NCBI GenBank assembly: GCA_017463865.1 | Contig: JAFTOI010000037.1 | Coordinates: 1-43,179 of the forward strand | Length of the DNA stretch: 43,179 nt | Source: Clostridia bacterium | GTDB taxonomy: Bacteria; Bacillota; Clostridia; Oscillospirales; CAG-272 | Direction: 5' to 3' | Shown here: one piece after another, positions 27,456 through 35,959 of the stretch | Position numbering within the stretch: the first letter of the stretch is position 1 | Layout of the letters: each line of letters starts with the position of its first letter | Position numbers and translations under genes: made by a program | The notes under the pieces: generated by a model | What the model was told of the DNA's origin: nothing | What the model saw: only the letters and a program-made list of their open reading frames with translations | Database searches by the model: none

Positions 27456-27480
27456 AGATCAATCTATACCGAGGTATGCT

Positions 27481-28086
27481 ATGAAAAAACTACTCGCTAT
27501 CCTCACCCTTGTGCTCATCCTCACCGTATCCACAGCCTGCAGCAGCCCGCCGGACGCCGCAGAGATCCGCCCGGCCGCCGAGGCGCTGATCGAGGCCTCC
27601 TACGAGATCAACAACATCTTCTTCGGCGAGGGCCTGCCCGCCATCGAGCGCGACAGCGAATTCGCCATCGAGAACCACGTCTACTACATGGACGAGGAGG
27701 GCAACTACGACTACATCGCCGAGGACTGCCCCTACCAGACCACCGACCAGATCAAGGCCGCAGCCGAGCAGGTCTACTCGGCCGATTACCTCGCGTCTCT
27801 CTACGAGACAATGTTCGTCGGCGTCGCCGACGAGCACGCCGGCATGCTCTACGCCCGCTATCTCGACACCGACGAGGGGCTGAAGAAGAGCAACATCCAC
27901 GAGTCGATGATTGCGGCGAAGCGGGTGTATGATTACGACAGCATGACCATCGTCAAGCCGTCGAACAGCAAGTTCGTCAACGTCGAGTTCGATACCCACC
28001 TCGAGGGCGAGAGCGAGATCATGCGCGTGCGGCTGACCCTCGTCAAAGAGGAGAGCGGCTGGCGGCTCGATTCGCCGACGTATTGA
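27481..28086 (+). CDS. Small predicted lipoprotein, unknown function
   Basis: A 201-residue exported protein. MKKLLAILTLVLILTVSTAC is a lipoprotein signal peptide with lipobox STAC and the lipidated Cys at residue 20. The mature part is acidic and of mixed helix and strand. It ends with EGESEIMRVRLTLVKEESGWRLDSPTY, a strand pattern seen at the end of NTF2-like or DUF4878-type folds (inference). It should be anchored on the outer face of the membrane. GAGGT lies 5 nt before the ATG. No partner gene is evident: gyrA lies upstream behind a repeat, and the recA promoter lies downstream. Confidence 0.75.
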   Translation: MKKLLAILTLVLILTVSTACSSPPDAAEIRPAAEALIEASYEINNIFFGEGLPAIERDSEFAIENHVYYMDEEGNYDYIAEDCPYQTTDQIKAAAEQVYSADYLASLYETMFVGVADEHAGMLYARYLDTDEGLKKSNIHESMIAAKRVYDYDSMTIVKPSNSKFVNVEFDTHLEGESEIMRVRLTLVKEESGWRLDSPTY

Positions 28087-28114
28087 AGCGAAAAAAGAGA
28101 GCAGAAGCCTGATA

Positions 28115-28191
28115 AGTCTGTCATTCTGAGGAGCAAAGCGACGAAGAATCTTTGTCGAAGGAAAAGATTCTTCGCTGCGCTCAGAATGACA
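28115..28191. repeat. Dispersed ~75-bp palindromic repeat, copy 2
   Basis: The ends are TGTCATTCTGAG and CTCAGAATGACA, a perfect 12-bp inverted pair, and most of the interior (GAAGAATCTTT...AAAGATTCTTCG) is also self-complementary. It is the sister of the copy at 12703-12780. It lies between the lipoprotein gene and the recA promoter. Confidence 0.88.
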
Positions 28192-28267
28192 TGGCTGAGC
28201 GTTTGCGCATGAAATCCTAAATTTTATTGGATTGTTCCAAAAACGGAAAAATATTTTTTCAAACCCC

Positions 28268-28296
28268 TTGCAATCCCCGCAAATATCCGCTATAAT
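28268..28296 (+). promoter_or_regulatory. recA promoter
   Basis: TTGCAA (28268-28273), 17-nt spacer, TATAAT (28291-28296). I looked for a LexA box (Clostridia/Bacillus type GAACN4GTTC) around it and saw none. Confidence 0.75.
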
Positions 28297-28329
28297 ATAT
28301 CCATAAACAGAATTATGGAGGATCACCAC

Positions 28330-29463
28330 ATGGCATCGAAGAACAACAAGAAACCCCTCGCACCTGTTGCGCCCGTCGCGGACGAGGATCGCGCGAAAGC
28401 GCTGGAGATGGCAAAGTCCCAGCTGACCAAAAAGTTTGGCGACGGCATCATCATGAAGCTGGGCGAGAATACCCACATGAACGTCCAGGCCGTCCACACC
28501 GGCTCGATCGCGCTTGACATGGCGCTGGGCATCGGCGGCGTGCCGAAGGGGCGTATCATCGAGATCTACGGTCCGGAGTCGTCGGGTAAGACCACCCTCG
28601 CGCTCCACATCCTCGCCGAAGTGCAGAAGGACGGCGGTGAGGCCGCTTTTATCGACGCTGAGCACGCGCTCGATCCCACCTATGCCAAGGCCATCGGCGT
28701 CGACATCGACAATCTGCTCGTCTCTCAGCCCGACTCGGGTGAGGACGCGCTCGAGGTCACCGAGGTGCTCGTCCGCTCGGGCGCCATCGCTGCCATCGTC
28801 GTCGACTCGGTCGCCGCGCTGACCCCTCAGCAGGAGATCGAGGGCGACATGGGCTCGACCCACGTCGGCCTGCAGGCGCGACTCATGTCGCAGGCCATGC
28901 GTAAGCTGTCCTCGGTCGTCTCGAAGTCGCAGTGCATCGTCATTTTCATCAACCAGATCCGCGAGAAAGTCGGCGTCATTTACGGCAATCCCGAGGTCAC
29001 GCCCGGCGGACGCGCATTAAAGTTCTATTCTTCCGTCCGCATCGAGGTGCGCAAGGGTGAGCCAATCAAGGACGGCGCTGAGGTCATCGGCTCGCGCACC
29101 AAGGCGAAGGTCGTCAAGAACAAGTGCGCGCCCCCCTTCCGCTCCTGCGAGTTCGACATGCTCTACGGACAGGGCATTTCCCGCTCGGGCGAGTTGATTG
29201 ACATCGGCGTCCAGCTGGAGATTATCAAAAAGTCGGGCGCGTGGTTCTCCTACAACGGCGAGCGCCTGGGCCAGGGCAAGGACAACACCCGCGCCGCCCT
29301 CGAGGCCAATCCCGAGCTCTACGCCGAGATCGAAGCCAAGATCCGCTCCATGCAGGAGCAGATCCCGGTCATGGAGGAGGAGTTCGAGATGGTCGACGAC
29401 GAGGAAGGCGACGACGATTTCGACATCCGCTCGCTCAAGCTCGACGAAGCGGGCGACGAATAA
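28330..29463 (+). CDS. recA: Recombinase RecA
   Basis: A 377-residue protein from the ATG at 28330. The in-frame ATG at 28315 is rejected because ATGGAGG contains the ribosome binding site (GGAGG) for the later start. Walker A is GPESSGKT (81-88). [10 protein letters not shown] and the LexA/DNA loop region follow, and the C-terminus is a long acidic tail ([15 protein letters not shown]). It forms filaments on single-stranded DNA, drives strand exchange and stimulates LexA self-cleavage. recX starts 3 nt after its stop, so the two form an operon from the promoter at 28268-28296. Confidence 0.98.
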   Translation: MASKNNKKPLAPVAPVADEDRAKALEMAKSQLTKKFGDGIIMKLGENTHMNVQAVHTGSIALDMALGIGGVPKGRIIEIYGPESSGKTTLALHILAEVQKDGGEAAFIDAEHALDPTYAKAIGVDIDNLLVSQPDSGEDALEVTEVLVRSGAIAAIVVDSVAALTPQQEIEGDMGSTHVGLQARLMSQAMRKLSSVVSKSQCIVIFINQIREKVGVIYGNPEVTPGGRALKFYSSVRIEVRKGEPIKDGAEVIGSRTKAKVVKNKCAPPFRSCEFDMLYGQGISRSGELIDIGVQLEIIKKSGAWFSYNGERLGQGKDNTRAALEANPELYAEIEAKIRSMQEQIPVMEEEFEMVDDEEGDDDFDIRSLKLDEAGDE

Positions 29464-29466
29464 GCC

Positions 29467-30123
29467 GTGGACTGCTCGATCGACCACATCACCCCCGTCC
29501 GGGGCGGCAGTGCTCTGTGTGTGGCGCTGACCATCACCAGCGGGGGTGAGACGGAGTCCCGCTCGGTCACCATCGCCGCCGAGTCCTACGCTGAGATGCG
29601 CTTCCTGCATCCCTATCAGAAGGCCGCCGGCCGCACCCTTGCGGTCGAGCAGATCGACCTCCTCGACGAGGCCGCCGAGCAATTCGCCGCCATCGAGCAG
29701 GGCCTGCGCCTGCTCAGCTACGGCGACTCCACCGAGGCCGCACTCGCCCGTAAGCTCCGCGAGCGCGGATACGCGCCCGATACGGCGGCGGCCGCCGCCG
29801 CCCAGCTGCGGGAGCGGGGCTACATCGATGAAACCGCCCAGATCGAGCGCTTCCTGCGCGACGAACTGCGCAAAGGCCGCGGAAAGACCCGCATCCTCGC
29901 CGCTGCACGCGAAAAGCGCTACGGCGACGCCGCCATCACCCACCTCCGCGACCGCCTGTCCCAAGTCGACTTCGTCGAGATCTGCGCCGCCGTCATCGAG
30001 AAAAAGTACGGAGAATTCCCCACCGACCCGGCCGCCCGCCAAAAAGCCGCCGCCGCCCTGATGCGTCTCGGCTTCAGCTGGGGGGAGATCAAGGCTGCCG
30101 CCAGCCAAGGAAGTGAGGGGTGA
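29467..30123 (+). CDS. recX: Regulatory protein RecX
   Basis: A 218-residue protein made of RecX-type three-helix repeats: ALARKLRERGYAPDTAAAAAAQL, YIDETAQIERFLRDEL and the KGRGKTRILAAAREK segment match RecX. The GTG start lies 3 nt after the recA stop, implying translational coupling; no separate SD is needed. RecX caps and destabilises RecA filaments. The C-terminus (AAASQGSEG) runs into the AGCCAAGGAAG start of a B module, so the last residues are encoded by repeat DNA. Confidence 0.88.
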   Translation: MDCSIDHITPVRGGSALCVALTITSGGETESRSVTIAAESYAEMRFLHPYQKAAGRTLAVEQIDLLDEAAEQFAAIEQGLRLLSYGDSTEAALARKLRERGYAPDTAAAAAAQLRERGYIDETAQIERFLRDELRKGRGKTRILAAAREKRYGDAAITHLRDRLSQVDFVEICAAVIEKKYGEFPTDPAARQKAAAALMRLGFSWGEIKAAASQGSEG

Positions 30124-30225
30124 ATTGCCCCGCTGTGCGGGGCAAGAGGGGGGCGAAAACTTCGGCGTCTGAGATGGTTTCGCCCCCCTCACCGCGCGGG
30201 AGCGCGGAAAAGTTAGATAAAAACA
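30102..30225 (+). repeat. B module overlapping the recX 3' end
   Basis: AGCCAAGGAAG lies inside the end of recX. It is followed by GGTGAATTGCCCCGC/GCGGGGCAA hairpin, arms GAGGGGGGCGAAA and TTTCGCCCCCCTC around the core AACTTCGGCGTCTGAGATGG (about 30159-30178), and CCGCGCGGGAGCGCGG. Confidence 0.85.
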
Positions 30226-30267
30226 AAAATTCAGCCAGTTTGCACCGCAAACAAGAAAGGCCAACCC

Positions 30268-31602
30268 ATGAAAATCGGATTCGTATCCCTCGGCTGCCCC
30301 AAGAATCAGCTCGACACCGAGGTCATGCTTCACGAGCTGCTTGCCGCCGGCTTTGAGGTCACCCCCGAGGAGACCGAGGCGGACATCATCATCATCAACA
30401 CCTGTGCCTTCATCGAAAGCGCAAAGAAGGAGTCGATCGACAACATCCTCGACATCGCGTGGCTCAAAGAGAACCACACCCTCAAGGGCATCGTCGTCAC
30501 CGGCTGCCTTGCCGAGCGCTACCGCGACGAGCTCTTCACCGAGCTGCCCGAGATTGATGCCGCCCTCGGCGTCGGCTCGATCCACTCGATCGTCGACGCC
30601 GTCAAGTCGGTCGCCGCAGGCAAGCGCTTCAGCGAATACGCCCCCGCCGACGAGGTCCGCCTCGGCGGCGACCGCGTGCTGACCACCCCCGACTACTCTG
30701 CCTACCTTAAGATTGCCGAGGGCTGTGACAACCGCTGCGCCTACTGTGCCATCCCCGCCATCCGCGGCCGCTTCCGCTCCCGCACCATCGAGGACATTGT
30801 CACCGAGGCGAAGGAAATGGAAGCGCTGGGTGTCCGCGAGCTCTGTGTCATCGCGCAGGACATCACCCGCTACGGACAGGACATCTACGGTGAGTACAGC
30901 CTCGCGAAGCTCCTGCGCGCCATCACCGACGCGACGACGATTCCTTGGATTCGCCTGCTCTACTGCTACCCCGATAAGATCACCGACGAGCTGATCGCCG
31001 AGATCCGCGGCAACGACCGGATCCTCAAATACATTGATCTGCCCGTCCAGCACGCGACCGACCACATGCTGAAGGCCATGAACCGCCACGGCGACCGCGC
31101 GCTGATTGACTCAGTTATCGACAAGCTGCGCCGGGAGATCCCTGGCATCGTCATCCGCACGACCTTTATCGTCGGCTTCCCGGGCGAGACCGAGGAGGAC
31201 TTCCAGGCGCTGTGCGAATTCGTGCGCGAGAAAAAGTTCGAGCATGCCGGCGCCTTCCCCTACTCCCGCGAGGAGGGGACGCCAGCCTACGACTTCCCCG
31301 ACCAGATCGACGAGCAGGTTAAGCTCGACCGCGCCGACATCCTGATGCGCGAGCAGCAGGCTGTTGTGGACGAGTACCTCGCGTCGAAGGTCGGGCAGAC
31401 GATTGACGTACTGGTCGAAGATTTCGACCCTGTCTCCGAAGCCCACTATGGCCGTTCGGTTGCCGACGCACCTGAGATCGACGGCAAGGTCTTCTTCGTT
31501 TCCCCCATGCGCATCGCGCCTGGCTCCTTTGTGAAGGTGGAGATCACCGAGGTGCAGGATTATGACCTTGTGGGCAAGGCGATTATTCCAAAGAAAAAAT
31601 AA
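30268..31602 (+). CDS. rimO: Ribosomal protein uS12 methylthiotransferase RimO
   Basis: A 444-residue radical-SAM enzyme. The N-terminal MTTase domain has Cys10 (SLGCPKNQLDTE), Cys46 (NTCAFI) and Cys80 (TGCLAERY), which bind the auxiliary 4Fe-4S cluster. The radical-SAM motif CDNRCAYC gives Cys153, Cys157 and Cys160. The C-terminal ~65 residues form the TRAM domain. CPKN and CAFIESAKKESID favour RimO over MiaB. It methylthiolates the conserved Asp of ribosomal protein S12. AAGAAAGGCC lies 8-9 nt before the ATG. The B repeat upstream separates it from recX. Confidence 0.94.
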   Translation: MKIGFVSLGCPKNQLDTEVMLHELLAAGFEVTPEETEADIIIINTCAFIESAKKESIDNILDIAWLKENHTLKGIVVTGCLAERYRDELFTELPEIDAALGVGSIHSIVDAVKSVAAGKRFSEYAPADEVRLGGDRVLTTPDYSAYLKIAEGCDNRCAYCAIPAIRGRFRSRTIEDIVTEAKEMEALGVRELCVIAQDITRYGQDIYGEYSLAKLLRAITDATTIPWIRLLYCYPDKITDELIAEIRGNDRILKYIDLPVQHATDHMLKAMNRHGDRALIDSVIDKLRREIPGIVIRTTFIVGFPGETEEDFQALCEFVREKKFEHAGAFPYSREEGTPAYDFPDQIDEQVKLDRADILMREQQAVVDEYLASKVGQTIDVLVEDFDPVSEAHYGRSVADAPEIDGKVFFVSPMRIAPGSFVKVEITEVQDYDLVGKAIIPKKK

Positions 31603-31604
31603 GA

Positions 31605-31848
31605 GCTGTCCGGTCGCCGTGCTTTGCGCGGCTGCCAATTGATGCGCAGATATGAAAGATGAAATTCGTCACCCTAAGCCAGCTTAGCAGGAAGTCCTGT
31701 CAAAAGCGTGTTTGAAAGCTTTTGAGGATTTCTAAGGGGACTTCCGAGATTGCCGAAGGCAATCTCCCTGGGAACTGCCCTTTGGGCAGTTCGGTTCTCG
31801 AAAAGTCCCTTAGGTGGGGGTCTGGGGGCAAAGCCCCCATCAATTATG
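31605..31848 (-). repeat. C module plus reverse A module upstream of pgsA
   Basis: CCGGTCGCCGTG...GCTGCCAATTGATGCGCAG (C), then AGCAGGAAGTCCTGTC, then A with outer arms CTAAGGGGACTT (31732-31743) and AAGTCCCTTAG (31803-31813) around the two inner hairpins. It ends GGGGGCAAAGCCCCC, close to the pgsA ribosome binding site (GGAGG). Confidence 0.85.
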
Positions 31849-31859
31849 GAGGATAGAAT

Positions 31860-32438
31860 ATGAAATTGAATTTACCAAATAAACTAACTGTTCTGCGCAT
31901 GATTTTGGTGCCGGTGTTTATGATCGTGGTGCTTTTGCCAATCGACGGCGTCTGGCCGGCGGTGATCGGATGTGCGATCTTCATTCTGACGTCGCTGACC
32001 GACATGCTGGACGGTATGATTGCGCGGCGGTGCAATTTAATTACGGATTTTGGCAAATTTTTGGATCCGCTTGCGGATAAATTTCTCGTATTTGGTGCAA
32101 TGCTGGCAATACTGTGTAAATATGACGATATTCGCCCGGTGTTTGTTTGGGTGGCGACGATTGTCATTCTGCGTGAGCTGGCGGTGACGTCGATGCGGTT
32201 GATTGCCAACCAGAAGTCAGGTGCTGTTGTGGCAGCCAGTTGGCTGGGCAAGATCAAGACGGTTTCGCAGATGCTGGCGATCATTGTAATTTTGCTCGAG
32301 GATGTGATCCTACCGCCCGAGATTGCGGCGATGAATATTGCGTCGTATGTGATGATGACGGTAATGACGATATTTACCGTTTGGTCGGGTGTGAATTATA
32401 TCAAGGGTATGTGGTGCTACCTTGATCCGGAGAAGTAA
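31860..32438 (+). CDS. pgsA: CDP-diacylglycerol--glycerol-3-phosphate 3-phosphatidyltransferase
   Basis: A 192-residue integral membrane protein with the full CDP-alcohol phosphotransferase signature near residues 44-69: DMLDGMIAR, eight residues, then GKFLDPLAD (DxxDGxxARx8GxxxDxxxD). About five or six hydrophobic helices surround it. It makes phosphatidylglycerophosphate, the precursor of phosphatidylglycerol. TTATGGAGGATAGAAT gives a strong SD 7 nt before the ATG. The gene is noticeably less GC-rich than its neighbours at third positions. A 13-bp terminator follows, closing the plus-strand block. Confidence 0.93.
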   Translation: MKLNLPNKLTVLRMILVPVFMIVVLLPIDGVWPAVIGCAIFILTSLTDMLDGMIARRCNLITDFGKFLDPLADKFLVFGAMLAILCKYDDIRPVFVWVATIVILRELAVTSMRLIANQKSGAVVAASWLGKIKTVSQMLAIIVILLEDVILPPEIAAMNIASYVMMTVMTIFTVWSGVNYIKGMWCYLDPEK

Positions 32439-32452
32439 TCAACGAAATGTGG

Positions 32453-32488
32453 AAAACCCCTGTCATGCGTTGGCGTGACAGGGGTTTT
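32453..32488 (+). terminator. Rho-independent terminator after pgsA
   Basis: Stem AAAACCCCTGTCA / TGACAGGGGTTTT, extended inward to a GTTG loop and followed by TTTTTG, 15 nt after the stop. Confidence 0.9.
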
Positions 32489-32534
32489 TGTGTGGGGTTT
32501 TGCACGGGTTTGTGGAAAAGTGTTTGGCTTATGC

Positions 32535-32625
32535 GGGGCGTTTCGCGCTCCCGCGCGAGCCGGAGGGGGAAACCATCTCAAACGCCGAAGTTTTCCCCCT
32601 CCGGCACCACCCTCTTCCTTGGCTG
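32535..32625 (+). repeat. B module
   Basis: CGCTCCCGCGCGAG, then perfectly complementary arms GCCGGAGGGGGAAA and TTTTCCCCCTCCGGC around the core ACCATCTCAAACGCCGAAGT (about 32571-32590), then TTCCTTGGCTGAGG. Confidence 0.88.
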
Positions 32626-32679
32626 AGGATATGTGATATTCCTTCGCCTGCGCAGGGAACGAAACAATCAAGCCAGACC

Positions 32680-32780
32680 CAATGCGTGAAAGTTTTCGCG
32701 GGTGGTGGGTAAAATGCGGTGCCGCAGGCAACCGCATGAGGGAGGAGGGAGCCTTTCTCAAAAGGCTCCCTCCTCCCTCA
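32680..32780. terminator. A-like variant ending in a perfect 20-bp hairpin
   Basis: The arms at 32737-32756 and 32761-32780 are perfect 20-bp reverse complements around a CTCA loop. A second hairpin, ATGCGGT/ACCGCAT, lies just before. It abuts the 3' end of the minus-strand MORN gene (stop at 32792) and probably terminates it, although there is no long T-run. Confidence 0.7.
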
Positions 32781-32791
32781 CTTAGTCTATG

Positions 32792-33805
32792 TTACTCTGC
32801 CGTTCCCCCATCATTCCGCACGATCTTTCCGTTTTGGAAGTAGCCGGAGTAGGTGCGGCCGGAGGGCCAGGTGTAGGTGCCTTCGCCGTTGAGGTTGTTG
32901 GCAGAGAAGGTGCCGGTGTAGGTCTCGCCGTTGGCCCAGACATAGGTGCCCTGGCCGGCGCGCTGGTCGGCGACGTATTCGCCTTCGTAGCGGTCGCCCG
33001 ACGCAAAGGTGAAGACGCCAGAGCCTTCCTTGAGGTTGTTCACATACTCGCCCTCGTAGCGCGAGCCGTCGGCCCAGACCATCACGCCGTGGCCGTTGCG
33101 CAGGTTGGCCGAGAAGCCACCCGTGTAGCTCGAGCCGTCGGCCCAGGTGTAGGTGCCCTGCCCCTCCTTCATGCGGTTGACCAGGTCGCCCTCGTAAACG
33201 TCGCCCGAGACGAACTCAAATCGGCCGCGGCCGGTGATCTCGTCATAGTAGAAATCGCCCTCGTAGCGGTCGCCGTTCTCGTAGAGCAGAACGCCCTTGC
33301 CGTGACGGCGCAGGTCGAGCAGGTCGCCCTCGTAGACCGAGCCGTCCGAGTAGGTGACGGTGCCCTTGTCAAGATCGACCTCGGCGCGCAGGCCGTCCGA
33401 GTAGTAGAGCTTGCCGGTGAGGGGATGCTTATCCTCGTCCACCTTGCCGACGAACTTGATGACCGTGCCGTCGTCACACTCGATCTTCTGGTAGCGGATG
33501 CCCGAGAGGAAGATGGCGCCGACAATCACCACCGCGGTAATGGCCGCAATGAGGAGGATCATCAGCATCACCATGCCGAAGCTGCGGTGCTTGGTCGGCT
33601 TGCGGCGGCGATTGCCGCTGTGGTTTTGCCCGTTCTGGGGGCGAGGCGAGTAGCCGTTGCCGCCGTTATAGCTGCCGCCGCCCTGCGGGCGCTGCTGCTG
33701 CGGGCGCTGTTGTGCCCCGGGGACGCGCTGGTAGCCGCCGGCCGGGTAGCCGTAGGGGCGCTGGGGCTGTTGATTTGTGGGGCGGCCTTGCGGTGATTGG
33801 TTCAT
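32792..33805 (-). CDS. MORN-repeat membrane protein
   Basis: A 337-residue protein. Residues 1-75 are a Pro/Gln/Gly/Asn-rich, basic, probably disordered cytoplasmic tail. One membrane helix lies at about 77-99 (MVMLMILLIAAITAVVIVGAIFL). About nine MORN repeats then follow, each like GDRYEGEYVNNLKEGSGVF, running from about residue 130 to 325. The start at 33805 is set by AAAGGAAA 6 nt upstream. MORN arrays bind proteins, lipids or glycans; here they would sit outside the membrane if the tail is inside (inference). It is the last gene of the minus-strand block. No specific function is claimed. Confidence 0.85.
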   Translation of the reverse strand: MNQSPQGRPTNQQPQRPYGYPAGGYQRVPGAQQRPQQQRPQGGGSYNGGNGYSPRPQNGQNHSGNRRRKPTKHRSFGMVMLMILLIAAITAVVIVGAIFLSGIRYQKIECDDGTVIKFVGKVDEDKHPLTGKLYYSDGLRAEVDLDKGTVTYSDGSVYEGDLLDLRRHGKGVLLYENGDRYEGDFYYDEITGRGRFEFVSGDVYEGDLVNRMKEGQGTYTWADGSSYTGGFSANLRNGHGVMVWADGSRYEGEYVNNLKEGSGVFTFASGDRYEGEYVADQRAGQGTYVWANGETYTGTFSANNLNGEGTYTWPSGRTYSGYFQNGKIVRNDGGTAE

Positions 33806-33894
33806 TTTATTTTCCTTTCGCGTTGCGTGCGGTGATTTTCTCGGTTTGATCAAATTTATTCGCTCTCACGGGGGTAGCGCACTCTTAGAGTGGA

Positions 33895-34157
33895 GATATG
33901 CAAAAGATACTTTGTACACTGACCGGTCGCCGGCTCGGCCGGCTGCCAATTGATGCGCAGATGTGAGCTGTGATGCTTCGCCACCATAAGCCGGGTCAGC
34001 AGGAGGTGTTGTCAAGAGCGTGGTTGGGAAGCTTTTGGGGATTCCTAAGACCTTTCCGAGATTGCCGGAGGCAATCTCCCTGGGAACTGCCCTTTGGGCA
34101 GTTCGGTTCTCGAAAAAGGTCTTAGGTGGGGTTTGGGGCGGCGCCCCAAGGTCTTCC
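33895..34157 (-). repeat. C module plus reverse A module
   Basis: C: GACCGGTCGCCGGC...GCTGCCAATTGATGCGCAG, then AGCAGGAGGTGTTGTC. A: perfect 12-bp outer arms CCTAAGACCTTT (34044-34055) and AAAGGTCTTAGG (34115-34126) around the two inner hairpins. It ends GCCCCAAGGTCTTCC, next to the stop of the two-TM protein gene. There is no gene in this 352-bp gap. Confidence 0.87.
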
Positions 34158-34838
34158 TCACATCAAGATCTTCCCCTCGGGCTTGACCATGTTGATGAAG
34201 TTGTCGAGGAGTTGGAAAATGTCGGGCATGAGCTTAAAGAGGAGGGAGACGAGAATCAGGCAGAGGACGATGACGCCGAGGAGGGAGAGCCAGTTGGTTC
34301 CCTTTTTCTCGTAGCGGATCTCGGCGGTGTAGATCTCGGCCTGGGGGATGTAGAAGTGGGCGGCGTTCAGGTCGGTGCGGCCTGCGCCGGGCGCACCCTC
34401 CACAAGGGGCACGTCGCCGTAGAGCTCGGCAATGCCGGGGCGGAGCGGGATGCCCGCCTCCAAGTCGGCGCGGTCGTCTTCGACGCAGCGCACCGCGCGT
34501 CGAAGCGAGCCGTTCCGCTTCAGCGCCGAGCGGACCGCACTGTTCTTGAGAAAGCCCAGCTGCTCGAGAGTCATCGCCTTCTCAGGGGACGTCGCGCTCT
34601 CGCGCGAGATGGCGCGCACAAAGTCCCCCAGCACCCGCTTGTTGAAGATGGCCAGCACCGACGCCAGTACAATGCCAATAAACATGCAGATAATGATCGA
34701 GGCCGGCGAGAAGAAGGCCGACGAGCCGACGTCAATGTTGTCGTAAACGCCGTATTCGATGGAGAAGTATTTGTTCACGAAGTAGTCCCAAAGTTCGCTG
34801 AGGAGACCAGGCTCCTCGGAGGTCAGGTAAAAAAACAT
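34158..34838 (-). CDS. Conserved-looking two-TM protein of unknown function, parB-adjacent
   Basis: A 226-residue protein with membrane helices at about 46-66 (ASIIICMFIGIVLASVLAIF) and 184-203 (LSLLGVIVLCLILVSLLFKL). Between them lies a ~115-residue soluble domain rich in Arg and Glu (LEQLGFLKNSAVRSALKRNGSLRRAVR). The N-terminus and C-terminus are short and probably on the same side. The start at 34838 is set by AAAGGAGG 7 nt upstream; the longer frame would overlap parB. It lies 37 nt after the parB stop on the same strand, so the two are probably co-transcribed. I recognise no domain. A link to chromosome segregation is only suggested by position. Confidence 0.7.
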   Translation of the reverse strand: MFFYLTSEEPGLLSELWDYFVNKYFSIEYGVYDNIDVGSSAFFSPASIIICMFIGIVLASVLAIFNKRVLGDFVRAISRESATSPEKAMTLEQLGFLKNSAVRSALKRNGSLRRAVRCVEDDRADLEAGIPLRPGIAELYGDVPLVEGAPGAGRTDLNAAHFYIPQAEIYTAEIRYEKKGTNWLSLLGVIVLCLILVSLLFKLMPDIFQLLDNFINMVKPEGKILM

Positions 34839-34875
34839 GTTTGTCCTCCTTTTGTGGGATGTGATGGTTGAACGG

Positions 34876-35766
34876 TCAAGCCTCCGGCTCGGCGAAAATC
34901 TCGTCGCCGCAGAGCTTGGCAAGAATGGCCTCGAGATCGCGATCGTCCTCGTAGGTGAGCTCGATCACGCGCTTTTTCGGTGTGTGCGCAATCTTCACCC
35001 GACGGCCCAGCAGAGCCATCGACTTGCGTTCCAGCTCGGCAAAATAGTCGACAATCACCTCGCGGGCCGGCTCAATCTCCTCCTCGGTCGGACGGGCGTT
35101 GATCGTGCGTACCGCGTCCTCAACCGCCCGCACCGACAGATCGCGCGCCACAATCTTCTCGGCCAGCGCGTCGATCTCACTCTTGTCACGCAGACCCAGC
35201 AGCGCCCGCGCATGCCCCGCCGAGATCTCACCAGACCGCAGCAGCGCCAGCGTGCCTTCCGGCAGATCGAGCAGACGCAGCATGTTCGTCACCGCCGAAC
35301 GGCTCTTGCCCACCTTCGCGGCCACCTGCTCCTGCGTCAGACCAAACTGATTGATCAACCGTCGATATCCAAACGCCTCTTCAACTGCGTTCAGATCGGC
35401 GCGCTGTACATTCTCGATCAGCGCAATTTCCGCTGCCTTCAGATCGTCGCTGTCCAGCACAATAACCGGCACCTCGATCAGTCCCGCCATCTTGGCCGCG
35501 CGCCAGCGGCGCTCACCGGCGATGATCTCGTAGAATCCACTGCCCGGTACACTCTCGCGCACCAAAATCGGCTGCAGCACACCGTGCGCCGCAATCGAAT
35601 CGGCCAACTGGGTCAGCGCCTCCGCCGAAAAATCCTTGCGCGGCTGATCCGCTCGCGGCTCGATCTCGGACAGGCGAAGCGTGGATACCGTGTTTTTTGT
35701 TACAATGAGGCTTTCATCCAACAACGCGTCAAACGACGTGCCAAGCCCCGAATTTTTCTTTGCCAT
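34876..35766 (-). CDS. parB: Chromosome-partitioning protein ParB (Spo0J)
   Basis: A 296-residue protein. The N-terminal CTPase domain has QPRKDF (41-46), LQPILVR and the canonical GERRWRA (84-90). The central helix-turn-helix, TQEQVAAKVGKSRSAVTNMLRLL, reads parS, and the C-terminal dimer domain ends SLEAILAKL-like. It loads at parS, slides as a CTP clamp and recruits condensin. Transcription runs parA, then a 193-bp gap with a short A module, then parB. The SD is weak (AGGAATTT). Three parS sites lie upstream of parA. Confidence 0.95.
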   Translation of the reverse strand: MAKKNSGLGTSFDALLDESLIVTKNTVSTLRLSEIEPRADQPRKDFSAEALTQLADSIAAHGVLQPILVRESVPGSGFYEIIAGERRWRAAKMAGLIEVPVIVLDSDDLKAAEIALIENVQRADLNAVEEAFGYRRLINQFGLTQEQVAAKVGKSRSAVTNMLRLLDLPEGTLALLRSGEISAGHARALLGLRDKSEIDALAEKIVARDLSVRAVEDAVRTINARPTEEEIEPAREVIVDYFAELERKSMALLGRRVKIAHTPKKRVIELTYEDDRDLEAILAKLCGDEIFAEPEA

Positions 35767-35869
35767 TTTGTAAATTCCTATATCCTAATTGATGTTGAAT
35801 TGATACTGAACCCCAGTCGAACCGCACCAGAACGGCTATCCAACGTGATAAATCCGCACGAAATCTTGT

Positions 35870-35958
35870 CAATACATCTGCTGGAAAGCTTTTGGGGATT
35901 CCTAAGGGACTTTTCTCGAAATGTCCCTTAGGCGGGGTTTGGGGCAGAGCCCCAAGGT
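35870..35958 (-). repeat. Short A module inside the parA-parB gap
   Basis: Hairpin CCTAAGGGACTTTT (35901-35914) / AAATGTCCCTTAGG (35919-35932) with one mismatch, preceded by AAGCTTTTGGGGATT and followed by GGCGGGGTTTGGGGC and CCCCAAGGTCTT, which abuts the parA stop codon. Confidence 0.85.
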
Positions 35959-35959
35959 C

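Noticed and set aside
28315-28329. Upstream ATG for recA
   Set aside because: That ATG is part of ATGGAGG, which serves as the ribosome binding site for the ATG at 28330.
29017-31089. 690-residue minus-strand open frame
   Set aside because: It spans recX, rimO and a repeat on the opposite strand; no motif, and it crosses gene borders.
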